Assembly: GCA_017432445.1 (NCBI GenBank)
Contig: JAFRJC010000116.1
Location: 1-43,856, forward strand
Reading direction: 5' to 3'
Source of the DNA: Eggerthellaceae bacterium
GTDB lineage: Bacteria > Actinomycetota > Coriobacteriia > Coriobacteriales > Eggerthellaceae
DNA length: 43,856 bases
In this document: positions 25,991 through 35,289 of the stretch, piece by piece
How positions within the stretch are numbered: the stretch's first letter is position 1
Layout of the letters: every line of letters begins with the position of its first letter
Program-made: the position numbers and the translations under genes
Notes under the pieces: model-generated
Seen by the model: only the letters and a program-made list of their open reading frames with translations
Databases searched by the model: none
What the model was told of the DNA's origin: nothing

Positions 25991-28399
25991 ATGAAGAGAC
26001 TATCAAAAATCCGACTAAATGGCAGATGCTTTCAGGAAGAGGTGACCCTAGATCTTTACGTGAACCCTAAACACCGCTTTCTGCGCGTTTTTGGAAGAAA
26101 TGGCGCTGGGAAAAGCACTTTGTCCGAAGCGCTTGCCGATCTTGCCGCGGGTCGGGACTGCGAAGTCTCCATTGCGCTTCTCGACGAAAACGGCAACCCC
26201 ATCGAAGACCAAGAGCGATTGCTCAATGGCATACGTGTTTTCAACGAGAAATACGTTTCCGAGATGATTCAAATCAAGGAGGACGGCCTCGGATCCATTG
26301 TAATGTTTGAACAACAGCAGGGTCTGGAAAAACTGATTGAGGATGAAGAGAACACTTTGGGCTGGTTGAATACTGTCATAAATAGACTCGAAACGGAAGT
26401 CGACAAATACGAAGACAAGTCGGATCCTCAATCGCCCAACTATCATTATGAAAAAATGCGTGAAGTCCTAAAGACCGGAGGTTGCTGGGCTGAGCGCGAC
26501 AAGAGGATCAAGGGAGGCAGCAGAAATTCTCAAGCCACAGACAATGTGCTAAACCAAGTATTATCTGTCGATATCGACATAGAGCCCGATGACGACCTTA
26601 CTGAAATCATCGAGAAAAGATTGGGCGAATTCGAAGCAGATTTGGAAAAGTATCTCTCACTCAAAGACGGTCAGAGCGAGGATGTCCCCGCTGTCCCCGA
26701 CTTACCCATTGAGTTGGACTCATTCTCAGATGAGGACATGAGAAAACTGCTCTCGAAAGCGATCGATGAACCCGAGCTCACTGACAGAGAACGCGCAATC
26801 CTTGAAGTGATGGCGAAGTACGGCGAGGAACGCATAGCTGAGATTCGGGAGACGATGAGTGACGAAAAAGTGACGTACTGCCCCCATTGCTTCCGCGAAC
26901 TAGGAAAGGATTTGAAATCCGATATTGAGGCGAGTATCAAGACTGCGTTGTCCGAAGAAGCGGAAGATTATCGAGCCAGCCTAGCTGATGCCGAAATCGA
27001 GCCCATAGCGGATGTTGATTGGAGCAGATACGAGGTTTTTGACGCAGTGGTTGCTCGTCGTTGTGAATCGGCAGTTGGAGAATGCAATGCGTTGATTGGC
27101 GAATACAACAACTTGATTGCCAACCGTAAGAACAATGTGTACGCAAGCCCACAGAACGAGTTTCCCGAGCTTAAGCCAAAGATAGACCTTCTTCGCAAAT
27201 GTCTTGATGAGCTAGAGAAAGAGGCGGGCCGTTACTTAGCCGAGCGCTCTGACATCGCAAAGAAGAAGGAGGCGCTCGATGAGGCCAATCGACGAATTGC
27301 CCGTCTGGAGATAGAGGGGGATAGAAAGACTTGGGATAAGCAGAAGCGCAAACGAGAAAAGACTCAAGCCCAACTCGAAATCAAACGTGCGGAAAAGACT
27401 TCACACACTAAGGAACTTGAACGGCTCAAACAGGCCAAGAAAAGCATCGTGCTCGCCCTCGACATCATGAACTCGTGGCTCGCGTACATATTCATGAGCA
27501 CCAGCCGGCTGACCCTTGAGCCTTACGGCGATGTTTACAGACTGAAATCCAACGGACGGGACGTGAGACCTGCAGATGTATCGCTCGGAGAAAGGAACGC
27601 TCTAGGATTATGCTATTTCTTTGCGGCCATGATGGAAGGCGGTGGAAGCCCTGCTCTCCGAGAGCCTTTGTTCGTCGTCGTTGACGACCCGATATCCAGC
27701 TTCGACTTCGAAAACAAGGTCGGTATCCACTCGTTCTTAAAGATGCAGTTCAAAAGGGTGCTTTCTGGAAACCCGGATTCCAAGGTGTTGGTTTTGACCC
27801 ATGACGCGATGGCGATGAAAGCGCTAGGAAGCACCCAAAATGAATTGTGTACCTACCTCAAGAATCAATCCAGCTCATTTGAAATCAAGTGCTCAGACCC
27901 GCAAGAACTGAACCATGCAGGACTACAGCAATGGAAGGAAAAGGCTGGGAGCTACACCTCTGGACTGAGGTGGATTTACGACTACTGCACAGGAGATAAC
28001 GAGTACCGCATGGGTATTCGACAATATGCGGGAAACATGACAAGGAAAACGCTTGAGGCTTTCTCGACCTTCGAGTACGGCGTCGGGATTAGCGGCATTA
28101 CGCAAAACGACGATGCGCTTTCCCACATTGACGAGAAAACACGCGAATACTACGAGAACTTGATGTTCCGACTAGTACTGCACGGCGAGAGCCACATGGA
28201 AGATCACGTAACCAGCGAGGGTCTCATAGACTTTATGTCGCAGTTCTCCGATGATGCCATCGACAAGACTGTTATGGGCGTTATATGCCTCATGTACGAG
28301 CTGCAGCCCACTCACGTGTTATCCCATCTCGATGCAGCTGACTCTCAGGAGCGCCTTGATTCCTGGGTTGCAGAAATCCACAGCATTATGAAAAGCTAA
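25991..28399 (+). CDS. SMC-like ATPase with zinc-hook motif (RloC/PrrC-type candidate)
   Basis: 802 residues. Walker A GRNGAGKS (35-42), ABC signature SLGERNAL (near 530), Walker B LFVVVDDPISSFD (near 560-571) and an H-loop LTHD (near 603) mark the AAA_13 family. A long coiled coil splits the ATPase, and CPHC (near 297-300) sits within it like the zinc hook of Rad50 and RloC. The C-terminal domain has R685 and E689 (NMTRKTLEAF) and downstream His residues (712, 731, 735). PrrC's anticodon nuclease uses an Arg-Glu pair with the same spacing plus a later His. Length and layout match RloC, a DNA-damage-responsive tRNA anticodon nuclease. No type I restriction partner, as PrrC has, is adjacent. 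It is transcribed divergently from the Druantia-like pair. Confidence 0.7.
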   Translation: MKRLSKIRLNGRCFQEEVTLDLYVNPKHRFLRVFGRNGAGKSTLSEALADLAAGRDCEVSIALLDENGNPIEDQERLLNGIRVFNEKYVSEMIQIKEDGLGSIVMFEQQQGLEKLIEDEENTLGWLNTVINRLETEVDKYEDKSDPQSPNYHYEKMREVLKTGGCWAERDKRIKGGSRNSQATDNVLNQVLSVDIDIEPDDDLTEIIEKRLGEFEADLEKYLSLKDGQSEDVPAVPDLPIELDSFSDEDMRKLLSKAIDEPELTDRERAILEVMAKYGEERIAEIRETMSDEKVTYCPHCFRELGKDLKSDIEASIKTALSEEAEDYRASLADAEIEPIADVDWSRYEVFDAVVARRCESAVGECNALIGEYNNLIANRKNNVYASPQNEFPELKPKIDLLRKCLDELEKEAGRYLAERSDIAKKKEALDEANRRIARLEIEGDRKTWDKQKRKREKTQAQLEIKRAEKTSHTKELERLKQAKKSIVLALDIMNSWLAYIFMSTSRLTLEPYGDVYRLKSNGRDVRPADVSLGERNALGLCYFFAAMMEGGGSPALREPLFVVVDDPISSFDFENKVGIHSFLKMQFKRVLSGNPDSKVLVLTHDAMAMKALGSTQNELCTYLKNQSSSFEIKCSDPQELNHAGLQQWKEKAGSYTSGLRWIYDYCTGDNEYRMGIRQYAGNMTRKTLEAFSTFEYGVGISGITQNDDALSHIDEKTREYYENLMFRLVLHGESHMEDHVTSEGLIDFMSQFSDDAIDKTVMGVICLMYELQPTHVLSHLDAADSQERLDSWVAEIHSIMKS

Positions 28400-28401
28400 C
28401 C

Positions 28402-29192
28402 TGTTGGAGCCAGACTTAAATAGCCACCCAAAGTCAGATTAGAATCGCCAAATCCCAGCCAAATCAAAACGACCATTGCGCCGTCGTCGGCCCTACACTG
28501 GTATACGCCAATACGCCAGTAGACAAGGAGGACCATGAATGACAACGAACGCAATGGCCTGCAAGAGATTATAGACAAGGCCATAGAGGACATCGCTCGC
28601 GAGGCGGGCGATTCCTTCGAACTCGACCACATGAACCTGGCCGAGTTCTCGCGGAGGACGGGGCTGTCGCGGTCGAAGGCGAGGACCCTGAAGGCGAAGG
28701 GTTTCGTGGTGACGCCGCACGGCAGGTGTGGCATGAAGGCCGATGTCACCGTGATCAGCGGGTTCGAGGGCGTCGTGAACGCGCTGCTCGCGGACGGCGT
28801 GACCAACTCGGAGGTGATCTTCGAGCGCATCGTTCCCCTGGGCTACAAGGGCGGCAAGACCACCGTCAAGAACTACATCTCCGCGCATGCCGGACTGGTT
28901 CCCGCCAAGAGGAAGCTCGCCAAGGCCGATCCGCAGGGGAGCCGCGGCAGGCGCTTCGAGACCAGACCCGGCGAGGCGTACCAGATGGACTGGGGCTTCG
29001 TCGACGTGGAGGATTGGGCGGGGGGCGCGTTCAGAATCGCGTGCTTCGCGATGATATGCCACCACTGCGGCACCTGCTACGTGGAGTTCTTCCCCAACGC
29101 GCGCCAGGAGAACCTGTTCATCGGCATGGTGCACGCCTTCATGGTGATGGGCGTGCCGGAGTACGTGCTCACGGACAACCTCGAATGCGCAG
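28402..29192 (+). mobile_element. IS21-family element A, 3' part missing
   Basis: The left end begins TGTTGGAGCCAG only two bases after the stop of the ATPase gene. It is followed by about 110 bases that recur, in the opposite orientation, at 41140-41247. The istA gene follows, then breaks off at the palindrome at 29174-29211. There is no istB and no right end here. Confidence 0.75.
28535..29192 (+). pseudogene. istA: Truncated IS21-type transposase (IstA), element A
   Basis: The start is preceded by AAGGAGG. The protein has an N-terminal helix-turn-helix (FSRRTGLSRSKARTL near 40) and the first half of an rve integrase core. The first catalytic Asp is in YQMDWGFVDV and the second in VLTDN. 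The sequence is then replaced by the reverse strand of another element, so the third acidic residue and the C-terminal half are lost. IstA in intact elements is about 400-500 residues. The frame runs on to 29251 as a junk tail. It cannot transpose alone. Confidence 0.85.
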
Positions 29193-29211
29193 CTGCGCAT
29201 TCCATGTTGTC
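29174..29211. repeat. Palindrome at the junction of two truncated IS21 elements
   Basis: The 20-base core 29183-29202 is a perfect palindrome (GAATGCGCAG, then CTGCGCATTC), and the outer GACAAC/GTTGTC arms extend it to 38 bases with few mismatches. It arises because both istA genes encode DN(L/M)ECAAAHS at this site and meet there head-on. Confidence 0.9.
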
Positions 29212-29841
29212 GCAGACCAGGCGCACCGCAACGCCTCCGAAGAACTCGTAGGCGTTGACATGGCAGAGGAGCCACGTGTTCTGCTTCATGTCCAGGGTGG
29301 CCTCGACGTAGGTATACTGGGAGTACAGGAGAACTGCGACGAACAGGCGCACCTTCGAGACCTCTCCCGTAACGGGGTCGACCAGCCGCATGGTCGACCC
29401 CGACCAGTCCGCTTCCATGGCTTGCCCGGGCTTGTGCTTGAGGTGGTTCGTGACGTTCTTGGAGATGGCGTAGTCGGCGTATCCCCGGGTGAAGGTGACG
29501 TAGCTCACCGCAACCTTTTCCTTCTCGGCGCATTCGTCGCGGTACTCCTCCCATAGAAGCTTCAGCGTGACCCCGGCCTTGCGGAGCTCGCCGTGTACAT
29601 AGCCGTAGTCCGGCCTCGCCACGGCGTCTGCAGCCTCCTTCTCCTCGGTGAACAGCATCGCCGCTATCTCGTCGTCGCCCATCAGGGAGACGTCGTCCCG
29701 GCCGACGCCGCTCTCAGAAGCCCTGTCCAGCACCTCCTTTACGGTGTGCGCCGAGATGTGCCGGGTGCGGGCGATCTCCCTTCTGGACATGTTCTTCGCG
29801 CTCAGCTCGATGATGAGCTTCGCATTGCTGTGCTTTGCCAT
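29193..29841 (-). pseudogene. istA: Truncated IS21-type transposase (IstA), element B
   Basis: It starts at the ATG giving MAKHSNAKLIIELSAK, with AAGGAAGG upstream. It has the IstA-type helix-turn-helix (MSRREIARTRHISAHTVKEV), then the rve core with EADWSG (first Asp) and LVCDN (second Asp). It is cut at the same point as element A, so the third catalytic residue and the rest are missing. The frame beyond is antisense of element A. Confidence 0.85.
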
Positions 29842-29998
29842 GATGAACCTTCCTTTCTCGATCTGGTTGGCAATGCCAGTCGAGTATAGGAAGCGTGGCT
29901 CCGCGTGAAACTGAGGTATCGGGGGGTTATGTGGCTCGTCCTGAAAGTAAGCGTTGCTCGCCATGAAATCGGTGCGGCTGAAAATCGGAAATAATCAT
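29193..29998 (-). mobile_element. IS21-family element B, 3' part missing
   Basis: This second, clearly different IS21-type element is oriented opposite to element A. Its left-end region (29850-29998) carries repeated TTTCA...CCGAT-like and AGCCAC units, such as TTTCAGCCGCACCGAT and AGCCACATAACCCCCCGAT, typical of transposase-binding repeats. The outer terminus is probably near TGATTATTTCCGATTTTCAG. Confidence 0.65.
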
Positions 29999-30104
29999 CA
30001 TTAGGTTCTTGCTGTCGTTCGCTCGATCATACCGATCGGCTAGACATAATGAGTCGGAGAACGTGTCTAAAAGCGAGCAAGCCCGATAAACACCCAAACA
30101 AGAA

Positions 30105-30140
30105 AACGCCCGCAACCACATCAGAGCGGTTGCGGGCGTT
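30105..30140 (-). terminator. Rho-independent terminator
   Basis: A 13-bp perfect stem (AACGCCCGCAACC / GGTTGCGGGCGTT) is followed on the minus strand by TTTTCTTGTTT. It lies ten bases past the stop of the lipoprotein gene and ends that transcription unit. Confidence 0.9.
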
Positions 30141-30149
30141 CTACTCACG

Positions 30150-31508
30150 CTAGTAAACGTAGAAATCATAAACCTCAGGGTAATCGGTTGTTCCTGTCAC
30201 CTTCGCCTCGCAGTTTCCCGAAAAATCGCCGATATCGCAGGTGGCTTTCAGGAACCACGTGTTCTCATCAAGGGGTTCTTCGGCAAGTATGCCAAGCACA
30301 TAGTGAACCTTGAAGCTCGATCCGTAAGCAGCCTTTCCATACATTTCAACTGCGGCCCATGCAGCATACAATTCCAGCTTAGATTCCAATATTTCCCTGG
30401 CACTTGCTTTGGCCTTCCGCTCGTCAATCTGTTCCTGCGAAAGAACTTCCAGCGTAACGACATCTAATAAATCATCGGCGCCAGTAACAATCATCCCGCC
30501 ACCGTCGTAATCACCATTCTTGTACACCGACGTCAAGTCGTCACGCGTTATCTCGCCGATGACCTCAAACTCGATTTCCGCCTCTTCAAGCTTCTTGGCC
30601 GCCTCGGTCAAATCAAGACCAACCAAGCTGTCCACGTCCACAGTTACCTTCTCGTAATCCGTTGAGAATACTACGAGCACGTCACCCCGCGAGTCTTCAA
30701 CTTTAACTTCCTTAACCTTCGCTTTTCTATACTTCGATCCTTTCTTCGAAGAATCAAACTCGGAGGTGATAGACCAGCCTTCCGAGTCCTTTACGTCATA
30801 GCTATAACCGAGGTCTTTAGCATGTTTAACCGCCTTGCCCACGCTCTTGCCCACATATGCTGAAAACTCATCAGCGACGCTCTGCCGTTCAGCCTCTGCT
30901 GCAAGACACTCTTGCTCAGCCTTTTCCTCTGCTTCCTTGCGTTCTTTTTCAGCCTTCTCCTCAGCTTCCTTGCGCTCCTGTTCAGCCTTCTCTTCGGCTT
31001 CTTTGCGCTCTTTCTCGGCTTTCTCCTCTGCTGCCTTCTTCTCTTCTTCCGCTTTCTGAGCCGCAGCCTTCTCCTGCGCGACTCTCTTCGTTCGCGCCGA
31101 TGCAGGCTCGAACAGCTCATCGTTTATGTCGATGGAAGAATCATGGGCCTTTATCCTACATTCATAATACGATTCTTCTTTTAGATTGAATCTAGTATCC
31201 GCATAAGAATCCGACTCCCCAGCACGCCTAAACGACACCTCATGGGTTCCCTCTGAAAGGTCAACAACATGGGTGTACGAATCTCCCTGTGATACCGTGC
31301 CGACAACCTTCCCATCAATGGCAATGTCGACATCATACTTGGCAAATATGATATTCGATTCGTATTCAACCCCGAAATGAACGGCAAGAAGCTCTTGTTG
31401 AGCCTCCTTCTGAATAGTGCCCTCGCCCCCGCCCGGTGAGCATGAAGCAAGAAGAGTTCCCGCGAGCAAAAGTGCAAAGACCAAAACCGCCTGAAAAACC
31501 CTTTTCAT
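30150..31508 (-). CDS. Lipoprotein with coiled coil and PASTA-like modules
   Basis: 452 residues. It begins MKRVFQAVLVFALLLAGT with lipobox LLASC, so it should be lipid-anchored outside the membrane. A longer frame exists, but the ATG at the signal peptide is the sensible start. An immunoglobulin-like or PEGA-like segment follows (DVDIAIDGKVVGTV). Residues about 150-205 are a charged coiled coil of EKERKEAEEKAE units. Two PASTA-like segments come next (YVGKSVGKAVKHAKDLGYSY and LVGLDLTEAAKKLEEAEIEF), then a C-terminal domain. PASTA modules bind peptidoglycan or other cell-wall ligands. It lies downstream of the zinc-ribbon protein with similar modules, suggesting a cell-surface pair. Confidence 0.75.
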   Translation of the reverse strand: MKRVFQAVLVFALLLAGTLLASCSPGGGEGTIQKEAQQELLAVHFGVEYESNIIFAKYDVDIAIDGKVVGTVSQGDSYTHVVDLSEGTHEVSFRRAGESDSYADTRFNLKEESYYECRIKAHDSSIDINDELFEPASARTKRVAQEKAAAQKAEEEKKAAEEKAEKERKEAEEKAEQERKEAEEKAEKERKEAEEKAEQECLAAEAERQSVADEFSAYVGKSVGKAVKHAKDLGYSYDVKDSEGWSITSEFDSSKKGSKYRKAKVKEVKVEDSRGDVLVVFSTDYEKVTVDVDSLVGLDLTEAAKKLEEAEIEFEVIGEITRDDLTSVYKNGDYDGGGMIVTGADDLLDVVTLEVLSQEQIDERKAKASAREILESKLELYAAWAAVEMYGKAAYGSSFKVHYVLGILAEEPLDENTWFLKATCDIGDFSGNCEAKVTGTTDYPEVYDFYVY

Positions 31509-31659
31509 CTGCAACCCCCGTTCACTATCCTTGGAATTATCACCACAACACATAGGTTACTACGAATGAAACTCTTTCAAACGCTGGTGCAGAGTCGAAT
31601 TAATCCAGGGAGCCAACCCCCACCATCACCTAAAACCACCGCCCTCCAACCCATTTCAC

Positions 31660-33216
31660 CTACCTCAAGCTCAGCTCAACCGGCTTGAGCCTAAACACCT
31701 CACTGAAACTGTTGAAGCTATCAACTCGCGCGATAAAGTGCAAGTTCATCCCCGTGTGGATGCCGTCGGATATCGTCCCCCGCCAATCCAGCGAGGTGAC
31801 GGCGACGTCATAGTACACAAAATTGGGTCCGATGGCGCCGTCTGGATCGTAATCCATCGCGTAAATAAGGATGTCATACCTCGTCTTGGTATTCCCATGA
31901 TGGTCCATATAGGCTATGCATCCGTCAAACTCGATTAGTTTCCCTTCGTAGCGTTCGGCGAATCTGCTGATACTCTCGTCTGACGTGTCGCCCAGTTGCA
32001 AGATATGTGCGAACTCATCGTTATTGTCCGCGGTTATTGTCAACATTCTGTCAAGCACGAACGTGACATCCGAACCCGAAACGCGCACCGATTTAACCTT
32101 CGCCTGTTTCGAAGCGCCTTCGTACGCCTCGTCCTTCACGTCTGAAGTGATGTCCTCTTTGTCCGGATCTAAGAACCTGTAATTGAAACCCGAGCTATCC
32201 ACGACCTCAAGGGCTTCTGCAGCACTCTTGCCCTTGCACTCCTCAAGAGCTTTCTTGGCTTGCTCTCGTGCGGCTTCTTTAGCTTCCTTTTCTTCGCGTG
32301 CCTTGCGACTTGCCGGGTCCTCGTAGTCAAGCGTGAACTTAACACTTGGCTTGAAGAACCAACCCCCATCGTCTATGTCAACCGAAGCAACCTTTGCGTT
32401 GCCAGCTTCGCTTCCTCCGTCAACATCACTTGCCACATCGCTGGTCACGTCTTTACCAGATACGTCTTCAAACCTTGCTTTGTAGTCTGTCGATTCAGCA
32501 ATCGCATAGGCTTCACTTGCCAGTTTGCCCTCGCAGGCCTCAAGAGCCAGCTTGTCATCTTTCGCCTTTTGGGCAACATTTTCTTTCGATTTCTCTTCGT
32601 TGCCGGCTTTCTCTTCCTTATCTGCGCCGTCCGAAGCCTCTTCGTCAGCTTCAGCTGAAAGCTGCGAGGCCCGCGCATCCGCCTCTTCGCTCTTCGACCC
32701 AACGGACTCTTCAACAGATGCCGACTCGCTAGAAGGACTGCTGTCCACCTGCGAAACAGCAGCAGAGCTGGGTTCCGCGCCCGAATCCGTCTTGCCTTCA
32801 TCCTCGCCACCGTTGTAATACATCGCCATCGCCAAATACACAAACCAAGCTAGGATAATTAAGCCCACACGAACGCGTTTGCCCATGTTTTTATCCCTTA
32901 CCAAAAGTATGGTCAATGGTACGGGAAACATGAACAACCATCCGAGTACCCAGAGCCACGTCTTGCGTTTGGGCTTCTGGGGCTGAGCGGCAGCTGATGC
33001 GTAAGTAGCCTGATATGCCGCCTGCTCGCTCTGCGCGCGCATACGGCCCTTCTCGAATTCGTACCCCACCTGCTCAGCATCGTCGAGCCTAACATGTTGA
33101 GCCTCGTCGTCGATTAGAGTCGAAGTGTCGCAGTATGGACATTCCGCCCATTTCTTGTCGGCATCAACTCTAAGCTGCGCCCCGCATGACGGGCATACAA
33201 AATTGACCAGCTTCAT
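31660..33216 (-). CDS. Zinc-ribbon membrane protein with PASTA-like repeats
   Basis: 518 residues from the ATG giving MKLVNFVCPSCGAQL; GGAG lies six bases upstream. A zinc ribbon (CPSC and CPYC) opens the protein. Two membrane helices follow near 85-135 (WLWVLGWLFMFPVPLTILLV and VRVGLIILAWFVYLAMAMYY), then a Ser/Glu-rich linker and two PASTA-like segments of the LEECKGKSAAEALEVVDSSG type. The C-terminal domain begins near 415 (TADNNDEFAHILQLGD). The zinc ribbon is expected in the cytoplasm and the long tail outside. It shares its architecture theme with the lipoprotein 150 bases downstream on the same strand. No defence role is evident; this may be ordinary envelope biology within the island. 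Confidence 0.75.
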   Translation of the reverse strand: MKLVNFVCPSCGAQLRVDADKKWAECPYCDTSTLIDDEAQHVRLDDAEQVGYEFEKGRMRAQSEQAAYQATYASAAAQPQKPKRKTWLWVLGWLFMFPVPLTILLVRDKNMGKRVRVGLIILAWFVYLAMAMYYNGGEDEGKTDSGAEPSSAAVSQVDSSPSSESASVEESVGSKSEEADARASQLSAEADEEASDGADKEEKAGNEEKSKENVAQKAKDDKLALEACEGKLASEAYAIAESTDYKARFEDVSGKDVTSDVASDVDGGSEAGNAKVASVDIDDGGWFFKPSVKFTLDYEDPASRKAREEKEAKEAAREQAKKALEECKGKSAAEALEVVDSSGFNYRFLDPDKEDITSDVKDEAYEGASKQAKVKSVRVSGSDVTFVLDRMLTITADNNDEFAHILQLGDTSDESISRFAERYEGKLIEFDGCIAYMDHHGNTKTRYDILIYAMDYDPDGAIGPNFVYYDVAVTSLDWRGTISDGIHTGMNLHFIARVDSFNSFSEVFRLKPVELSLR

Positions 33217-33480
33217 CTTTGGCTCCGCGCTATCGGGCCTTTGGCTAGCACTAGATGTAACCAAAGGCACATCTAAATCTCGACCAAAATCGTTTTGGAT
33301 TCAACCAGGTCATAGTTCTTGCAAACGATAATAGGATTATAACGAAGCAGCGTAAATAGCATTAAAAAGTGTAGACGGTTACATGTTTTGCTGGCGATTT
33401 AAGATTGTCTTTGTCGGTTGCGACAATTGTGACAGCTATCGGCTAGTCGGGGAAGACGTAGATTCCTCGACGCTCATATT
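33217..33480. other. Intergenic region with an IS21 right-end relic
   Basis: Within this AT-rich gap, 33410-33441 reads on the minus strand as CCGATAGCTGTCACAATTGTCG. This closely matches the terminal sequences at 41083-41105 and 43108-43140, which I interpret as IS21-type right ends. No gene is visible. Confidence 0.45.
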
Positions 33481-35160
33481 TCACGAAGCGCTGCATGACT
33501 CATTAGTTTGGTAATTCGTCCCTAGATTAACATGCGCAATACTTAAGAACTCACCATCGTAAACATACTCACGAGGTGCACTTCCATGCACCGCTATCCC
33601 AATCACGCTTCCCCTGGAATTGATGATAGGACCGCCGCTCATCCCCTCGATAAAAGGCCGGTCAACACGATAAAACCGTCCATCGCTATGCACCTCGCTC
33701 ACGCGAGCCTCGATGCATCTAAGCTGAGGTTTCGCATCAGAATATCCATATGCCCAAACCGTTTCCCCAACTTGAGCTCTATATGTGCCATCACACGTTA
33801 ATCCAGTAATATTATTCAGCATTTCTGGCATTTCATGTAAAACCGCATAATCGGATTTCGGATTCCAATCGACATTGCCAAGTTCACAAAACTGCGGAAC
33901 AGGTCCATAGGCAATCTCGCAAACAGCTTCGGAACACACATTGACCTCGTCCAAATCCGCGACACAGTGAGCGGCGGTTATTAAGCATTCGCCATCCGCT
34001 TTGAATACTGTTCCAACCTTGCTGAAATTTTTTACCGAACCGTCTTTGCTAGACACGTAATCGTAATAGGTCACAATCTGCCAAATTGCTGACTCGGGAT
34101 CCACCGTCGGCACTATCTCTTTAGTCGCTCCGGCATACATAGTCCAAAGTCTTCTTAGTGGTTTAGATATCCCCGGGTTTTGATTAGCAAGCATGGTGTA
34201 AAACGCCAATCTTCCCCTGATGTGGCTTCTTAGTTTCCTTTCAGAAATCGTATCGTCATCATCGACGATAGCAAGCGCAATTTCAGGCTTATGTTTTATG
34301 TACTCTTTCCCTGCATGTTTGTACCCAACATCAAGCCAATTATGAAGCAATACTCGAAGCTCTCGATAATCACTACGTTTGAAATTGCACTTTTCATTAA
34401 CGATTACTCCAGTTACCTCTTGCCTTGAAGACCGGGTTGATAAATGAGTCTTTGTGGTGTTAACGCTGAATCCATTACCTTCAATTATCTTTAGCAGTTC
34501 AGAAGACAATTGTAACGAAGGCGAACCATCAGAAAGGCATGCGTGTCGAAGCCTCCGTTTGTTGAATGCTGAAAAAGTTATATCATCTGCATATCGCGTA
34601 TAGACGAGATCATTTTCACGTGCAAACGACAACAACCGTTTGTCCATTCGCTTACATATGCAGTTGCTTAATACGGGCGATGATGGCGCCCCCTGAGGCA
34701 GACCGCCGGCATCACAGCATAGATTCGTAAGAGTATCAGCAACTTCTTCAGGAAAGTTGAACGGCTCATGCAGGAACAACCCACGAATTCTTCCGCCATT
34801 TATACTAGGAAAGAAATTCTCAAGATCAATGTTTAGAACAGCTTCACGATGCACATGGCATTTTGCGTTTGTAGCGATGCTTCGATTCAACCTAAAACCA
34901 TGAACAGAATTTGGAGGGTTGTTCGACTCATAAATACTAGCAATGACGTCGGCAAGTCTCCGTTGAACACGTTTTAGGACAAGGATCGGCGCCTTGATTT
35001 CCCTCTTTTCACCTGGACGCTTCTTATTAATATTGAAAACTGTATATTTTGGTACGCTTGAAAAAGCAAGGAAACCAAGCTGCTGAGGTGTTACGCCCAA
35101 AAAAGCGGCAACATCAGCTCTCGTACGCATGTGCAGAAACATTTCAACATCAGATGCCAC
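33481..35160 (-). CDS. Retron-type reverse transcriptase fused to a trypsin-like protease
   Basis: 559 residues with a GTG start; GGAG lies about 11 bases upstream. The RT part (1-330) has the retron hallmarks NAKCH (NAXXH motif, 98-102) and VTG (249-251), the template/primer-grip-type GLPQGAPSSP (153-162) and catalytic YADD (190-193). From about 380 it is a trypsin-like serine protease: ITAAHC with His398, DYAVLH with Asp437, and GMSGGP with Ser508. It reads as one continuous frame. Protease-linked retrons are a known but little-studied minor class; retrons act as phage-triggered toxin-antitoxin-like systems in which the RT-msDNA restrains an effector. Here the effector would be the protease, acting on an unknown protein. 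Its GC content looks lower than that of its neighbours, suggesting separate acquisition. Confidence 0.9.
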   Translation of the reverse strand: MASDVEMFLHMRTRADVAAFLGVTPQQLGFLAFSSVPKYTVFNINKKRPGEKREIKAPILVLKRVQRRLADVIASIYESNNPPNSVHGFRLNRSIATNAKCHVHREAVLNIDLENFFPSINGGRIRGLFLHEPFNFPEEVADTLTNLCCDAGGLPQGAPSSPVLSNCICKRMDKRLLSFARENDLVYTRYADDITFSAFNKRRLRHACLSDGSPSLQLSSELLKIIEGNGFSVNTTKTHLSTRSSRQEVTGVIVNEKCNFKRSDYRELRVLLHNWLDVGYKHAGKEYIKHKPEIALAIVDDDDTISERKLRSHIRGRLAFYTMLANQNPGISKPLRRLWTMYAGATKEIVPTVDPESAIWQIVTYYDYVSSKDGSVKNFSKVGTVFKADGECLITAAHCVADLDEVNVCSEAVCEIAYGPVPQFCELGNVDWNPKSDYAVLHEMPEMLNNITGLTCDGTYRAQVGETVWAYGYSDAKPQLRCIEARVSEVHSDGRFYRVDRPFIEGMSGGPIINSRGSVIGIAVHGSAPREYVYDGEFLSIAHVNLGTNYQTNESCSAS

Positions 35161-35289
35161 TGTAGCGGGGCTCCATCAGGTCAGGATAACGACAACCATT
35201 GAACGCCGAAAAAATAGCGACACGTGTTCTGAAATGGGGAACTTTCCTACTCGAATGCGAAGCACATCCGAAAGTCGAACCCCACTACA
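35161..35289 (-). ncRNA. Candidate retron msr-msd RNA
   Basis: Directly upstream of the RT start, TGTAGTGGGGTTC (35277-35289) can pair with GAGCCCCGCTACA (35161-35173) over 13 positions, two of them G-U. This is the expected a1/a2 layout around a 129-base RNA. Inside is a hairpin with ACTTTC/GAAAGT and a competing TGGGG/CCCCA pair (35235-35284), which could be the msd stem. The a2 arm contains the RT ribosome binding site. I cannot place the branching G with confidence (no obvious AGC right after a1), so the exact ends are uncertain. Confidence 0.4.

Noticed and set aside
28493..29554. 353-codon minus-strand frame across the IS21 joint
   Set aside because: It is antisense to both istA fragments and encodes no recognisable motif.
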